A stretch of DNA of 64,000 bases from Nonomuraea solani. GTDB taxonomy: Bacteria; Actinomycetota; Actinomycetes; Streptosporangiales; Streptosporangiaceae. The notes under the pieces were generated by a model. The model saw only the letters and a list, made by a program, of their open reading frames with translations. It was not told the DNA's origin and searched no databases. The DNA lies in the NCBI RefSeq assembly GCF_900108335.1, contig NZ_FNVT01000001.1:124001-188000 (forward strand), read 5' to 3'. A program made the position numbers and the translations under genes. Below, in pieces: positions 25,131 through 33,388 of this stretch. Position 1 is the stretch's first letter. Each line of letters opens with the position of its first letter.

Positions 25131-26086
25131 GGCCGTACGAAGCGGGCGTGACAGGACTCCGCTGAGTTCAGGAACGGGCGCGCCGCCAGCCAGGCCGCCG
25201 CGCCCGCCGCGTCACCCGCCACCGACGCACCCTCAAGAAGGCCCTGTACGGCGTCCCGTACGGGGCCTTCCGCCGTGAGCACACTCCCGGCCAGCACGGT
25301 CGGCAGGCCGGGTTCGCGCACCTTGCGCGCGGTGCGCGCGAGCCGCTCGGCGGCCTCCGCCACGATGGCCACGGCCACCGGATCGCCGTCCAGGGCCGCC
25401 CGGCTCACCAGCGGCGCCAGCTCGGCCAGCGCCAGCGGCGGCCGCGCCTGGACCACCGCCGCCAGCCGCGCGACCGGGTCATCACCCGTCCCCTCGGGCA
25501 GTAGCCGCCGGACCACCAGCCCGGCGAGCGCGCCGTCGGTCTTCGGGTCGCCGTCGGTATTCGTGTCGAGGGCGGTCTTCGGGTCGCCGTCGGTCTTCGT
25601 GTCGAGCGCGCGGATGGTGGCGCGGGCGGCGGCGCGGCCGAGCCAGAAGGCCGAGCCCTCGTCGCCGAGCTGCCAGCCGTAGCCGTCGGCGGTGGCGGTG
25701 ACCTCGTGGCCGGTAATTTTTGCCGCGATGGCTCCCGTCCCCGAGATGAGCACGGTGCCGGACGGGGACGCCGTGCCCGCCGCGAACGCGGTCACGACGT
25801 CGCCCACCGTCCGCACCGGCAGGCTTCCGAAGACGCGGGCGGTCAGCTCGCCGCACAGCTCCGGGTTGCCCGCCAGCCCGACGACAATGGCCTTGACCTG
25901 TGGAAACGTGATGTCCGCGAGTGCGGCGCGCACGGCACTGCTCAGGTTGGCGGCCGCCCGGTCGAGGCCGAGCGCGCCGGGATTGGCGCCGCCCGCCTGC
26001 CCGCGTCGCAACGGCTCGCCGTCCATGGTGAACAGGGCGGCGCGCGACGACGTGCCGCCCGCGTCGATGCCCAGAACCACGTGCAT
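25094..26086 (-). CDS. BadF/BcrA ATPase family GlcNAc kinase-like protein (left locus)
   Basis: 330-aa sugar kinase of the ASKHA fold, as in eukaryotic and actinobacterial N-acetylglucosamine kinases. Phosphate-1 motif GIDAGGTSSRAALF, phosphate-2 GTVLISGTGAIAA and DGYGWQLGDEGSAFWLGRAA, adenosine motif TVLAGSVLTAEGPV. A 12-residue unit (DTxTDGDPKT) is duplicated between residues about 160 and 185. ATG at 26086. Divergent from an RpiR gene. Probable product is GlcNAc-6-phosphate or a related amino-sugar phosphate. Confidence 0.83.
   Translation of the reverse strand: MHVVLGIDAGGTSSRAALFTMDGEPLRRGQAGGANPGALGLDRAAANLSSAVRAALADITFPQVKAIVVGLAGNPELCGELTARVFGSLPVRTVGDVVTAFAAGTASPSGTVLISGTGAIAAKITGHEVTATADGYGWQLGDEGSAFWLGRAAARATIRALDTKTDGDPKTALDTNTDGDPKTDGALAGLVVRRLLPEGTGDDPVARLAAVVQARPPLALAELAPLVSRAALDGDPVAVAIVAEAAERLARTARKVREPGLPTVLAGSVLTAEGPVRDAVQGLLEGASVAGDAAGAAAWLAARPFLNSAESCHARFVRPQSMNPAGFGPA
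25537..25608. repeat. 36-bp tandem duplication inside kinase gene
   Basis: Two 36-bp units (25537-25572 and 25573-25608) differ at two bases and stay in frame, adding twelve residues of the DTxTDGDPKT type. The right-hand paralogue at 40.6 kb has nothing like this, so the duplication is specific to this copy. Confidence 0.75.
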
Positions 26087-26146
26087 GTCAAAAATTATTG
26101 CCCAAAGTGCTTGACGGCACCAGGTGCTGAGCATAATTATCGCCGC
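26087..26146. promoter_or_regulatory. divergent kinase/RpiR promoter, left locus
   Basis: On the plus strand, TTGACG (26111-26116) and an AT-rich -10 (CATAATTA around 26132-26139) lie directly before the GTG at 26147, suggesting a leaderless message. Operator candidates are CAAAAATTATTG (26089-26100) and the 8-bp palindrome ATAATTAT (26133-26140). The first resembles GAAAATTATTC in the right locus. Confidence 0.5.
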
Positions 26147-27019
26147 GTGGAACTACTGAGCCGCATCAAGGCCGAGCGGCACGACATGCCCGAGGCTCTG
26201 CGCAAGGTGGCCGACGCGATTCTCGGCAGCCCGGCCGAGGCCGCCCGGCTGACGATCGTGGACCTGGCCGAGCGGAGCGGGACGTCCACGGCCACCATCA
26301 CGCGCTTCTGCCGCGCCCTCGGCTTCGCCGGGTACGCCGAGCTGCGCGTGGCCATCGCCACCGAGGGCGGCCGAGTGGCGCAGCAGACCTGGGAGACCGA
26401 CATCGGGCAGGAGATCCTGCCCGATGACAGCCTCGACCGCGTGCTGGGTGTGGTGTCCGGCAACGACATCCGCCTGATCCAGGAGACCCGCGACCAGCTC
26501 GACCTGGCCGTGGTCGAGAAGGTGGCGCAGGCCGTGGCCAGGGCCGGGCGGGTGCTGCTGTTCGGGGTGTCGAGCAGCGCGGCCGTGGCCAGCGAGATGG
26601 AATACCGGCTGCAGCGCATGCGGGTGCCCACCTGGAGCAGGTCCGACGCCCACAGCGCGCTGACGGACGCGGCGCTGCTCGGCCAGGGCGACGTGGCGAT
26701 CGGCATCTCGCACAGCGGCAGGACCCGTGAGGTCATCGAGGTGCTCGCCGAGGCGGGCAGCCACGGCGCGATCACCGTGGCCGTCACCTCGCAGCCGCGA
26801 TCGCCGCTGGCCGAGGTGGCCGAGCTGGTGCTGACCACGGCCAGCCGGGCGACGAGCTTCCGGTCCGAGGGGTTCGCCGCGATCCACTCGCAACTGCTGG
26901 TGCTCGACGTCGTGTACGTGTCCGTCGCCCAGCGCACCTATGAGCGGACGAAGCAGGCGTTCGACGTCACCGTCCGCGCCGTCGCCGGACACCGCCTGCC
27001 CGATGAAGGGAATCCATGA
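26147..27019 (+). CDS. RpiR/MurR family transcriptional regulator (left locus)
   Basis: 290 aa: N-terminal RpiR HTH (MPEALRKVADAILGSPAEAARLTIVDLAERSGTSTATITRFCRALGF) and a C-terminal SIS domain (GRVLLFGVSSSAAVASEMEYRLQRM, GDVAIGISHSGRTREVIEVL) that senses a sugar phosphate. GTG at 26147. The stop overlaps the ATG of the SIS-domain gene. Paralogue of the minus-strand regulator at 39683-40552. It probably represses both the kinase and transporter operons until an amino-sugar phosphate accumulates. Confidence 0.9.
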   Translation: MELLSRIKAERHDMPEALRKVADAILGSPAEAARLTIVDLAERSGTSTATITRFCRALGFAGYAELRVAIATEGGRVAQQTWETDIGQEILPDDSLDRVLGVVSGNDIRLIQETRDQLDLAVVEKVAQAVARAGRVLLFGVSSSAAVASEMEYRLQRMRVPTWSRSDAHSALTDAALLGQGDVAIGISHSGRTREVIEVLAEAGSHGAITVAVTSQPRSPLAEVAELVLTTASRATSFRSEGFAAIHSQLLVLDVVYVSVAQRTYERTKQAFDVTVRAVAGHRLPDEGNP

Positions 27020-27762
27020 CCATAAGCCGAGAGAGGTACGCCGACCAGGTCGCGCGTCTCGTACAGGCCATTCCCGGCGATCCGGAGATCTCGCGAGCCG
27101 CCGACCTCTTCACCAAGTCACTCACCGCGGGCGGCGTCATCCAGGCGTTCGGCTCCGGCCACTCCGAGGCCGTCGCCATGGAGATCGCCGGCCGCGCCGG
27201 CGGTCTCGTCCCGACCAACCGCCTCGCGCTGCGGGACATCGTCCGGTACGGCGACGCCCCCCGCTCCGAGCTCGACCGCTACGACCTCGAACGCGACCCC
27301 GCGATCGCCCGCACCATCCTCGGCCTCGCCCCCGTCCAGCCGCACGACCTGTTCGTCATCATCTCCAACTCGGGCGTGAACGGCGTGGTCGTCGAGCTGG
27401 CCACCCTCGTCAAGGAGCGCGGTCACGACCTGATCGCGATCACCTCGCGCGCCCACGGCGACGCCGTCGCCGCCCGCCACCCCTCGGGCCGCAAGCTCAC
27501 CGACCTGGCCGACGTCGTCCTGGACAACCTCGCGCCCTACGGCGACGCCGTCCTGCCCCTGCCCGACGGAGGCGCCGTGGGGGCCGTCTCCACCATCACC
27601 TCCGCGCTGCTGGCCCAGCTCGTCGTCACCCAGACGGTACGCAACCTGCTCGAAGCCGGTGAAGTGCCACCGGTCTATCTGTCGGCCAACGTCCCCGAGG
27701 GCGACGCGCACAACCTGCGCCTGGAGGCCCGGTACGCGGGCCGCATCCGCCGCGGCGCCTGA
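27016..27762 (+). CDS. SIS-domain phosphosugar-binding protein, UPF0309-like (left locus)
   Basis: 248 aa. A single SIS domain: IQAFGSGHSEAVAMEIAGRAGGLVP, DLFVIISNSGVNGVVVELA and IAITSRAHGD. This fits the UPF0309/COG4821 group. A Streptomyces member (NagS) has, as I recall, been reported to dehydrate GlcNAc-6-phosphate; whether this copy does so is inference. ATG at 27016 overlaps the rpiR stop. Close paralogue at 38948-39682. Confidence 0.82.
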   Translation: MTISRERYADQVARLVQAIPGDPEISRAADLFTKSLTAGGVIQAFGSGHSEAVAMEIAGRAGGLVPTNRLALRDIVRYGDAPRSELDRYDLERDPAIARTILGLAPVQPHDLFVIISNSGVNGVVVELATLVKERGHDLIAITSRAHGDAVAARHPSGRKLTDLADVVLDNLAPYGDAVLPLPDGGAVGAVSTITSALLAQLVVTQTVRNLLEAGEVPPVYLSANVPEGDAHNLRLEARYAGRIRRGA

Positions 27763-27837
27763 CCGTCCCAGCACCATCAGCTCTCTTTGGCATGCACGAA
27801 ATTCGGGGGCCGCACAACAGCAAGGAGACCAACCCCC

Positions 27838-29178
27838 ATGTCCCGAAATTTCGGAAAAGTCCTTCTGGCCTTAGCCCTGACCGCCCTGCTCACCGCCGTC
27901 GCCCTGGTCGTGCCCGCCAGCGCCGGCCAGGCCGTCCGCCTCCAGTACCGGACCAGCGCCCCCGGCGCCACCACCGCCCAGGCCGAGCCCTGGCTCCGCC
28001 TCTTCAACGACGGCACCACCACGATCCCGCTCAACCAGGTCAAGATCCGCTATTACCTGACGGGCACCGAGACCTACCGCTTCGCCTGCTCCTGGGCGGT
28101 GGTCGGCTGTTCGACGGTCACCGGGCAGTTCACCGGCCAGTATCTGGAGGTGGGTTTCACGTCGGGCAGTCTGGCGCCCGGCCAGAACACCGGCGACCTG
28201 CAGCTCCGCTTCTACCGCGCGGACTGGCAGACCTTCTCGCAGAGCGACGACTACTCCTACGGCCCTCAGACCGGCTACGGCGACTGGGACAAGATCACCG
28301 TCTACGTCAACGGCGCCCTCGCCTGGGGCAAGCCGACGGGCAACGGGCCCGAACCGACGCCGACCGTCACCCCGACCGTCCCGCCGGGCACGGCGGTGCT
28401 GTTCGACGACTTCACCTACTCGGGATCGAGCGACCCGCGGCTCGCCCAGCGCGGCTGGACGGTCCGCTCCGCCTCGGGCGGCCCCGGCGTGCCCGGCGCC
28501 ACCTGGTCGCCGTCGGGCATCACGTTCCCCGGCGGGCTGCTGACGCTCGACTCCTCGACGAACGGGACCGCCGCGGGGACCGTACAGACCGAGTTGTCCA
28601 CCACGAGCCGCAAGTTCCACGAGGGCACCTACGCCGCCCGCGTGCGCTTCACCGACGCGCCGACCAGCGGTCCCGACGGCGAGCACGTGGTGCAGACGTT
28701 CTTCACCATCACCCCGCTGCGCTACAACCTGGACCCCGACTACGGCGAGCTCGACTTCGAGTACCTGCCCAACGGCGGCTGGGGCGAGCCGGCCAACATC
28801 CTGTACTCGACCAGCTGGGAGACCTACCAGGCCGACCCCTGGCAGGCCGTGAACACCCACACCGAGGAGCGCGCCAGTTTCGCGGGCTGGCACGACCTCG
28901 TCATCCAGGTCGCGGGCGGGCGGATGAAGTACTACGTGGACGGCCGCCTGTTCGCCGACCACGGGGACATCTACTATCCCGAGACGCCCATGTGGATCAT
29001 GTTCAACCAGTGGTTCATCGATCTGCAGGCGGCGACCGGGACGCGGACGTACCGGCAGCAGGTCGACTACGTCTACTACAGCAAGGGCGAGAGCGTCCCG
29101 CCCGCCACCGTGCTGAGCCGCGTCGCCTCCCTGCGCGCCGCCGGCACCGCCTTCCAGGACACCGTCCCCAACCCGTGA
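27838..29178 (+). CDS. secreted CBM3-GH16-like polysaccharide hydrolase
   Basis: 446 aa. Signal peptide cleaved near VPASA-GQ (residue 29); residues 30-165 are a CBM3-type cellulose-binding domain (VRLQYRTS ... LRLFNDGTTTIPLNQVKIRYYLT); a PTPTVTPTVPP linker follows; the C-terminal jelly roll has ELDFEY (about 303-308), matching the GH16 ExDxxE active site. AAGGAG lies ten bases upstream of ATG 27838. It should cut a beta-glucan or related polymer outside the cell. It sits between the SIS gene and a sugar importer. Confidence 0.8.
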   Translation: MSRNFGKVLLALALTALLTAVALVVPASAGQAVRLQYRTSAPGATTAQAEPWLRLFNDGTTTIPLNQVKIRYYLTGTETYRFACSWAVVGCSTVTGQFTGQYLEVGFTSGSLAPGQNTGDLQLRFYRADWQTFSQSDDYSYGPQTGYGDWDKITVYVNGALAWGKPTGNGPEPTPTVTPTVPPGTAVLFDDFTYSGSSDPRLAQRGWTVRSASGGPGVPGATWSPSGITFPGGLLTLDSSTNGTAAGTVQTELSTTSRKFHEGTYAARVRFTDAPTSGPDGEHVVQTFFTITPLRYNLDPDYGELDFEYLPNGGWGEPANILYSTSWETYQADPWQAVNTHTEERASFAGWHDLVIQVAGGRMKYYVDGRLFADHGDIYYPETPMWIMFNQWFIDLQAATGTRTYRQQVDYVYYSKGESVPPATVLSRVASLRAAGTAFQDTVPNP

Positions 29179-29235
29179 CCAGTCCCCGCGCCCGCCACGC
29201 GGCGGGCGCGGGCACCCCCCATCAGAAGGATCGCC

Positions 29236-30486
29236 ATGAAGGACCGCATCCTCGCCCTGGCGGCCGTTCTCGCGCTCGGCGCCTGCGGCACGACCGCTCC
29301 CGAGCGGCCCCAGGCCGCAGCCCCGGCGAAGCTGACCGTCTGGATCATGGACGGCAGCGTCACCCAGGACCTGCTGAAGACGTTCGAGACCGAGTACGAA
29401 ACCGCCCACAAGGGCATCGACCTCGACATCCAGATCCAGGCGTGGGACGGCATCGGCGAGCGCGTCACCGCCGCCCTTGCCAGCACCGACGCCCCCGACG
29501 TGATCGAGGTGGGCAACACGCAGGTCGCGCAGTACTCGGCCAGCGGCGGCGTGACCGACCTGAGCGCCAAGGTCGCCGACCTCAAGGGCGAGGACTGGCT
29601 GCCGGGCCTGGCCCAGCCCGGCAAGATCGACGGGAAGCAGTACGGCGTCCCCTGGTACGCCGCCAACCGCGTCGTCGTCTACAACAAGGACCTGTTCGCC
29701 AAGGCCGGCATCGAGGAGCCCCCAAAGACTCGGGACGAATGGCTAGAGATAACGGCGAAGCTCAATAAAGGCGGAAATCAGGGCATCTATCTGACCGGCC
29801 AGACCTGGTACGCCCTCGCCGGCTTCATCTGGGACGAGGGCGGCGACTTGGCCGTCCAGGAGGCCGGCAAGTGGAAGGGCGCCCTCGACACGCCCCAGGC
29901 CCTGGCCGGCATGGACTACTACAAGCGGCTGCAGGCCCTCGGCAAGGGGCCCAAGGACGCCGACGAGGCGAACCCGCCCCAGCACGAGGTGTTCGCCCAG
30001 GGCAAGGCCGCCCAGATCATCGCCGTGCCCGGCGTCGCCGCCCGCGTATTGGAGGTCGACGCCGCTCTGAAGGGCAAGATGGGCTTCTTCCCCATCCCGG
30101 GCAAGACGGCCGACAAGCCGGGCACCGTGTTCACCGGTGGCTCCGACCTCATTATCCCGGTCGCCTCGCAGCGGCAGGAGGAGGCTTACGAGCTGGTCAA
30201 AGCCCTGGCCGGCGAACGGTTCCAGACCGAGCTGGCCAAGGCCATGAGCTTCGTACCGAACCGTACGTCCCTGGCCGGAGTCCTGGCCGGCGACGAGGGC
30301 ACCGCCGCCATGGCCACGGGCGCCGCCAACGGCCGGGCCACCCCGAACACCCCCAACTGGGCCGCCGTGGAGGCCACCTCGGTCATCAAGCAGTACATGA
30401 CCGCCGTCCTCACCGGCGCCGACCCGGCGGCGGAGGCCAAGAAGGTGTCCGAGACGATCACCACGACCCTGAACAGCGGCTCCTGA
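29236..30486 (+). CDS. sugar ABC transporter substrate-binding lipoprotein (das-like)
   Basis: 416-aa extracellular solute-binding protein, family 1. Lipoprotein signal with lipobox LGAC (Cys17). Then AKLTVWIMDGS, DAPDVIEVGNTQVAQY, KQYGVPWYAANRVVVYNKDLF and FTGGSDLIIPVASQ, close in style to DasA and N,N'-transporter binding proteins for chitobiose or oligosaccharides. The stop is directly followed by the permease ATG. The ATPase gene is not in the operon; Streptomyces MsiK-type systems share one encoded elsewhere. Confidence 0.85.
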   Translation: MKDRILALAAVLALGACGTTAPERPQAAAPAKLTVWIMDGSVTQDLLKTFETEYETAHKGIDLDIQIQAWDGIGERVTAALASTDAPDVIEVGNTQVAQYSASGGVTDLSAKVADLKGEDWLPGLAQPGKIDGKQYGVPWYAANRVVVYNKDLFAKAGIEEPPKTRDEWLEITAKLNKGGNQGIYLTGQTWYALAGFIWDEGGDLAVQEAGKWKGALDTPQALAGMDYYKRLQALGKGPKDADEANPPQHEVFAQGKAAQIIAVPGVAARVLEVDAALKGKMGFFPIPGKTADKPGTVFTGGSDLIIPVASQRQEEAYELVKALAGERFQTELAKAMSFVPNRTSLAGVLAGDEGTAAMATGAANGRATPNTPNWAAVEATSVIKQYMTAVLTGADPAAEAKKVSETITTTLNSGS

Positions 30487-31398
30487 ATGTCGTCCAGGCC
30501 GTCCGCGCCACCCAGGCCGCCCAGGAGCCGCTCGGCCTGGCCCTACCTGCTCATCGCCCCCACGGTGGCGGGCGGGGCCTTCCTCCTGCTCTATCCGCTG
30601 CTCAAGGCGGCGGTGATCTCGTTCCAGCACTTCCGCATGGGGGAGCTGATCAAGGGCGGCGCCGCCTTCATCGGCCTGGAGAACTACGCGGAGCTGCTGA
30701 CCGGCGCCGAGTTCTGGCAGGTGCTGCTGCGCACGCTCGCCTGGACGACGATCAACGTCGTGCTCATCGTGGTTCTGTCCACCGGCGTGGCGCTCATGCT
30801 CCCGCGCCTGCGCCGGAGCCTGCGCCTGGCCGTGATGAGCGCCCTCGCCCTGGCCTGGGCCACGCCGATCATCGCGGCCACCACGATCTTCCAGTGGTTG
30901 TTCCAGTCGGAGCTGGGCGTGGTCAACTGGCTGCTGGTCACGCTCGGCTTCGACTCCTTCCAGGGCTACACCTGGTTCGCGAACGGCACGGCCACGTTCG
31001 CCGTCCTGGTGATCCTCGTGGTGTGGCAGTCGGTCCCGTTCGCCGCGCTCACCCTCTATGCCGGGCTGACCACGATCCCGGCCGAGCTGTACGAATCCGC
31101 CAGGATCGACGGCGGCACCGGCTCGCAGGTGTTCTGGAAGATCACCTTTCCCATGCTGCGGCAGTTGTTCGCGCTGGTCGCCTCGCTGGAGGTGATCTGG
31201 GTGGCCAAGTGCTTCCCGCAGATCTGGGTGCTCAGCCAGGGTGGGCCCGACGGCGCCACGACCACCCTGCCCGTGTACGCGTTCAAGGTCGCCCGCGTCC
31301 TGCACCGCTACGACCTGGGCTCGGCGGTCGCCATGCTCACGGTCGTCATCCTCGCCGTCGCCCTGATCAGCAACCTGCGTCGGATGGTGCGCTCGTGA
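30487..31398 (+). CDS. sugar ABC transporter permease, MalF-type (dasB-like)
   Basis: 303 aa, about six membrane segments. The EAA loop ELYESARIDGGTGSQVFWKITFPML identifies a carbohydrate importer permease that docks an ATPase. The proline-rich N-terminus before WPYLLIAPTVAG is cytosolic. It abuts the binding-protein stop and overlaps the next permease by 4 bp (GTGA). Substrate follows from the binding protein; amino-sugar or oligosaccharide is likely. Confidence 0.88.
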   Translation: MSSRPSAPPRPPRSRSAWPYLLIAPTVAGGAFLLLYPLLKAAVISFQHFRMGELIKGGAAFIGLENYAELLTGAEFWQVLLRTLAWTTINVVLIVVLSTGVALMLPRLRRSLRLAVMSALALAWATPIIAATTIFQWLFQSELGVVNWLLVTLGFDSFQGYTWFANGTATFAVLVILVVWQSVPFAALTLYAGLTTIPAELYESARIDGGTGSQVFWKITFPMLRQLFALVASLEVIWVAKCFPQIWVLSQGGPDGATTTLPVYAFKVARVLHRYDLGSAVAMLTVVILAVALISNLRRMVRS

Positions 31399-32213
31399 AG
31401 CGGTTCCTGCTCAACACGGCCGCGATCGCGGTGTTCGTGGTGACGATCTTCCCGGTCTACTGGATGTTCCTGACCGCGTTCAAGCCGACCAGGGACATCC
31501 AGTCGGAGACCCCCACGTTCTGGCCCGCCGACCCCACCCTCGACCATTTCGCCACCGCGATCGGCGCGCCGGGCTTCTGGACCTACTGGCGCAACAGCCT
31601 CCTGGTCACCGTGGCGGCGGTGCTGATCGCCCTGGTGGTGGCGCTGCTGGCGGCGTTCGCGGTGACCCGGATGCGCTGGCGCGGAGCGGGGCCGTTCGTC
31701 GTGGCGGTGTTCGCGGCGCAGATGGCGCCGTGGGAGGCCCTGCTGGTGCCGGTCTTCATCATCGCCCGCGACACCGATCTGCTGGACTCCCTGGCGATGC
31801 TGACCGGCGTGTACTTCATGATCACGCTCCCGTTCACCATTGTGACCCTGCGCGGCTTCCTCGCCGCGATCCCCCTGGAACTGGAGGAGGCGGCGCAGGT
31901 GGACGGCTGCAGCCGGCCGGTGGCCTTCCGGCGCGTGGTGTTCCCGCTGCTCGCGCCCGGGTTGATGGCGACCTCCCTGTTCGGGTTCATCACGGCCTGG
32001 AACGAGTTCGCGTTCGTCAACGTGCTGATCATCAAGGACCAGGACAAGCGCACGCTGCCGGCGTGGCTGTCGTCGTTCAGGGACGTCTTCGGCACGGACT
32101 GGGGCGCCACCATGGCCGCCGCCAGCCTGTTCGCCCTGCCCGCCCTGCTGCTGTTCCTCTTCCTGCAACGCCGGGTCGGCACCGGCATGACGGCCGGGGC
32201 GGTGAAGGGATAG
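31395..32213 (+). CDS. sugar ABC transporter permease, MalG-type (dasC-like)
   Basis: 272 aa with six membrane segments. It begins KRFLLNTAAIAVFVVTIFPVYWMFLTAFKP, and the EAA loop is LELEEAAQVDGCSRPVAFRRVVFPLLAPG. GTG start at 31395. Last gene of the left importer. Its 3' end sequence recurs as an imperfect 25-bp copy just downstream, so the transcript tail is slightly duplicated. Confidence 0.88.
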   Translation: MKRFLLNTAAIAVFVVTIFPVYWMFLTAFKPTRDIQSETPTFWPADPTLDHFATAIGAPGFWTYWRNSLLVTVAAVLIALVVALLAAFAVTRMRWRGAGPFVVAVFAAQMAPWEALLVPVFIIARDTDLLDSLAMLTGVYFMITLPFTIVTLRGFLAAIPLELEEAAQVDGCSRPVAFRRVVFPLLAPGLMATSLFGFITAWNEFAFVNVLIIKDQDKRTLPAWLSSFRDVFGTDWGATMAAASLFALPALLLFLFLQRRVGTGMTAGAVKG

Positions 32214-32270
32214 TCAGGCGGGCCGGCCACCTGGAATGCCGCGTAGCACCGGCATGACAGCCGGGCCGGT
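32179..32270. repeat. 25-bp imperfect direct repeat at 3' end of dasC-like gene
   Basis: GCACCGGCATGAC.GCCGGG.CGGT occurs at 32179-32203 within the gene's last codons and at 32246-32270 downstream, differing at two bases. It suggests a small tail duplication. Confidence 0.6.
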
Positions 32271-32283
32271 CCTCCAGGCCGGA

Positions 32284-32766
32284 TCAGGTGGGCCAGTTTT
32301 TCGGATCGGACACACAGACGCCCCGGTGGGGCACCGTGACCACCCACCCGTCGTCGCGCAGGCGTGCGATGGCCTGCCGCGCGGTGACCTTGGCGACCCC
32401 GTAACGTCTCATCAGCGCGCTCTCACTCGGTATCGCCCGGTTCGGCCGCAGCTCCCCGCGCCTGACCCGACCGGCGATGTCCTCGGCGATGGCCACGTAG
32501 AGAGCCCGGGTCGGCTTCAGCAACGGCACCCCGACCGGCCCGACAAAGGTCCCCTCACCCTGAACGGTGTGAACGAGCCGGCGCCGCCGCAGCTCCCTGG
32601 CCACGTTGCGAGCGGTGCTCCGCCCGATGCCGAACTCCGCCTCCATGGCCGCCTCGCTCGGCACGGGCTCGCCGGTCCGCAGCCTCCCATCGGTGATCCG
32701 CTCCTGGATCACCTCGGCGACCTGGACGTAGAGGGGGACAGGCCCATCACGGTCGAGCATGCTCAT
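32284..32766 (-). CDS. double winged-helix GntR-type regulator, no sensor domain (copy 1)
   Basis: 160 aa consisting of two GntR-type winged helices in tandem. First: PLYVQVAEVIQERITDGRL, PSEAAMEAEFGIGRSTARNVARELRRRRLVHTVQGEGTFV (about 10-75). Second: ALYVAIAEDIAGRVRRGEL, PSESALMRRYGVAKVTARQAIARLRDDGWVVTVPHRGVCV (about 88-152). Neither UTRA nor FCD domain follows. Such a protein could bind a long or double operator as one chain. ATG 32766; ATG 32760 possible. Paralogue of the next gene upstream. Confidence 0.85.
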   Translation of the reverse strand: MSMLDRDGPVPLYVQVAEVIQERITDGRLRTGEPVPSEAAMEAEFGIGRSTARNVARELRRRRLVHTVQGEGTFVGPVGVPLLKPTRALYVAIAEDIAGRVRRGELRPNRAIPSESALMRRYGVAKVTARQAIARLRDDGWVVTVPHRGVCVSDPKNWPT

Positions 32767-32769
32767 ATC

Positions 32770-32781
32770 CTAGACGTCTAG
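32770..32781. promoter_or_regulatory. CTAGACGTCTAG palindrome before GntR copy 1
   Basis: CTAGACGTCTAG is a perfect 12-bp palindrome three bases upstream of the ATG at 32766, in the 35-bp gap between the two GntR genes. TAGAC half-sites are usual for GntR proteins, so autoregulation is likely. Confidence 0.5.
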
Positions 32782-32801
32782 ATACAAGCGGTCAGGCGAA
32801 G

Positions 32802-33278
32802 TCACTCCTGGGGCCACGACTCCTTCGGCGAGACATAACTGCCCCGCTGGGCGACGGTATAAATCCACCCCTGCTCCCGCAGCAACGCCATGGCCCGCCG
32901 CACGGTCTCCCGAGCGACCCCGTGCTGCGTCACCAGAGCCATCTCACCCGGTATAGGACGCCGAGGCGGGATTTGCCCACCTTTGATCTGATCAATAATC
33001 TCTGTCGCGATCACCTGGTAAAGCGGCGTTTTCCGCTTCTTGCGAGGAGCCTCCGACGCAGGCCCGACAAAGGCGCCTTCACCCTGAACGGTGTAGACGA
33101 GCCCTTCCTCCCGCAACACGTGGATCGCCCGTCTCGCCGTGGTTCGCGCGACCCCGAACTCCTGCTGAATGTCAGCCTCACTCGGCACCGGCTGCCCGGA
33201 CGACAGCCCGGCCACCCGCTCCCGCAGGATGTCGGCGATCTGAATGTAGATGTGGGTGTCCCCGTCGTAATCGAGCAC
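32802..33278 (-). CDS. double winged-helix GntR-type regulator, no sensor domain (copy 2)
   Basis: Same plan as its downstream neighbour: two GntR winged helices (HIYIQIADILRERV ... PSEADIQQEFGVARTTARRAIHVL; PLYQVIATEIIDQI ... PGEMALVTQHGVARETVRRAMALLREQGWIYTVAQRGSYV), with a basic linker PRKKRKTP between them. GTG 33278 (VLDYDGD) aligns with the MLDRDGP start of copy 1; a TTG at 33305 would extend it. Divergent from the 101-aa orphan at 33389. Confidence 0.83.
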   Translation of the reverse strand: MLDYDGDTHIYIQIADILRERVAGLSSGQPVPSEADIQQEFGVARTTARRAIHVLREEGLVYTVQGEGAFVGPASEAPRKKRKTPLYQVIATEIIDQIKGGQIPPRRPIPGEMALVTQHGVARETVRRAMALLREQGWIYTVAQRGSYVSPKESWPQE

Positions 33279-33321
33279 GTAGGCAACATAGGCCAAGACG
33301 GGCAACAGCTCTCATATCGTG

Positions 33322-33337
33322 CTGTCTTTTTAGACAG
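33322..33337. promoter_or_regulatory. CTGTCT-N4-AGACAG inverted repeat before GntR copy 2
   Basis: CTGTCT and AGACAG arms (33322-33327, 33332-33337) flank tttt. A further TAGACA half-site lies at 33353-33358. The site sits in the divergent promoter between the GntR copy and the small orphan gene, and could be its operator. Confidence 0.5.
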
Positions 33338-33388
33338 AGTCCTCGTTACATATAGACAAGAGAAGACGACCAGTCTTACGGTTCCGTC

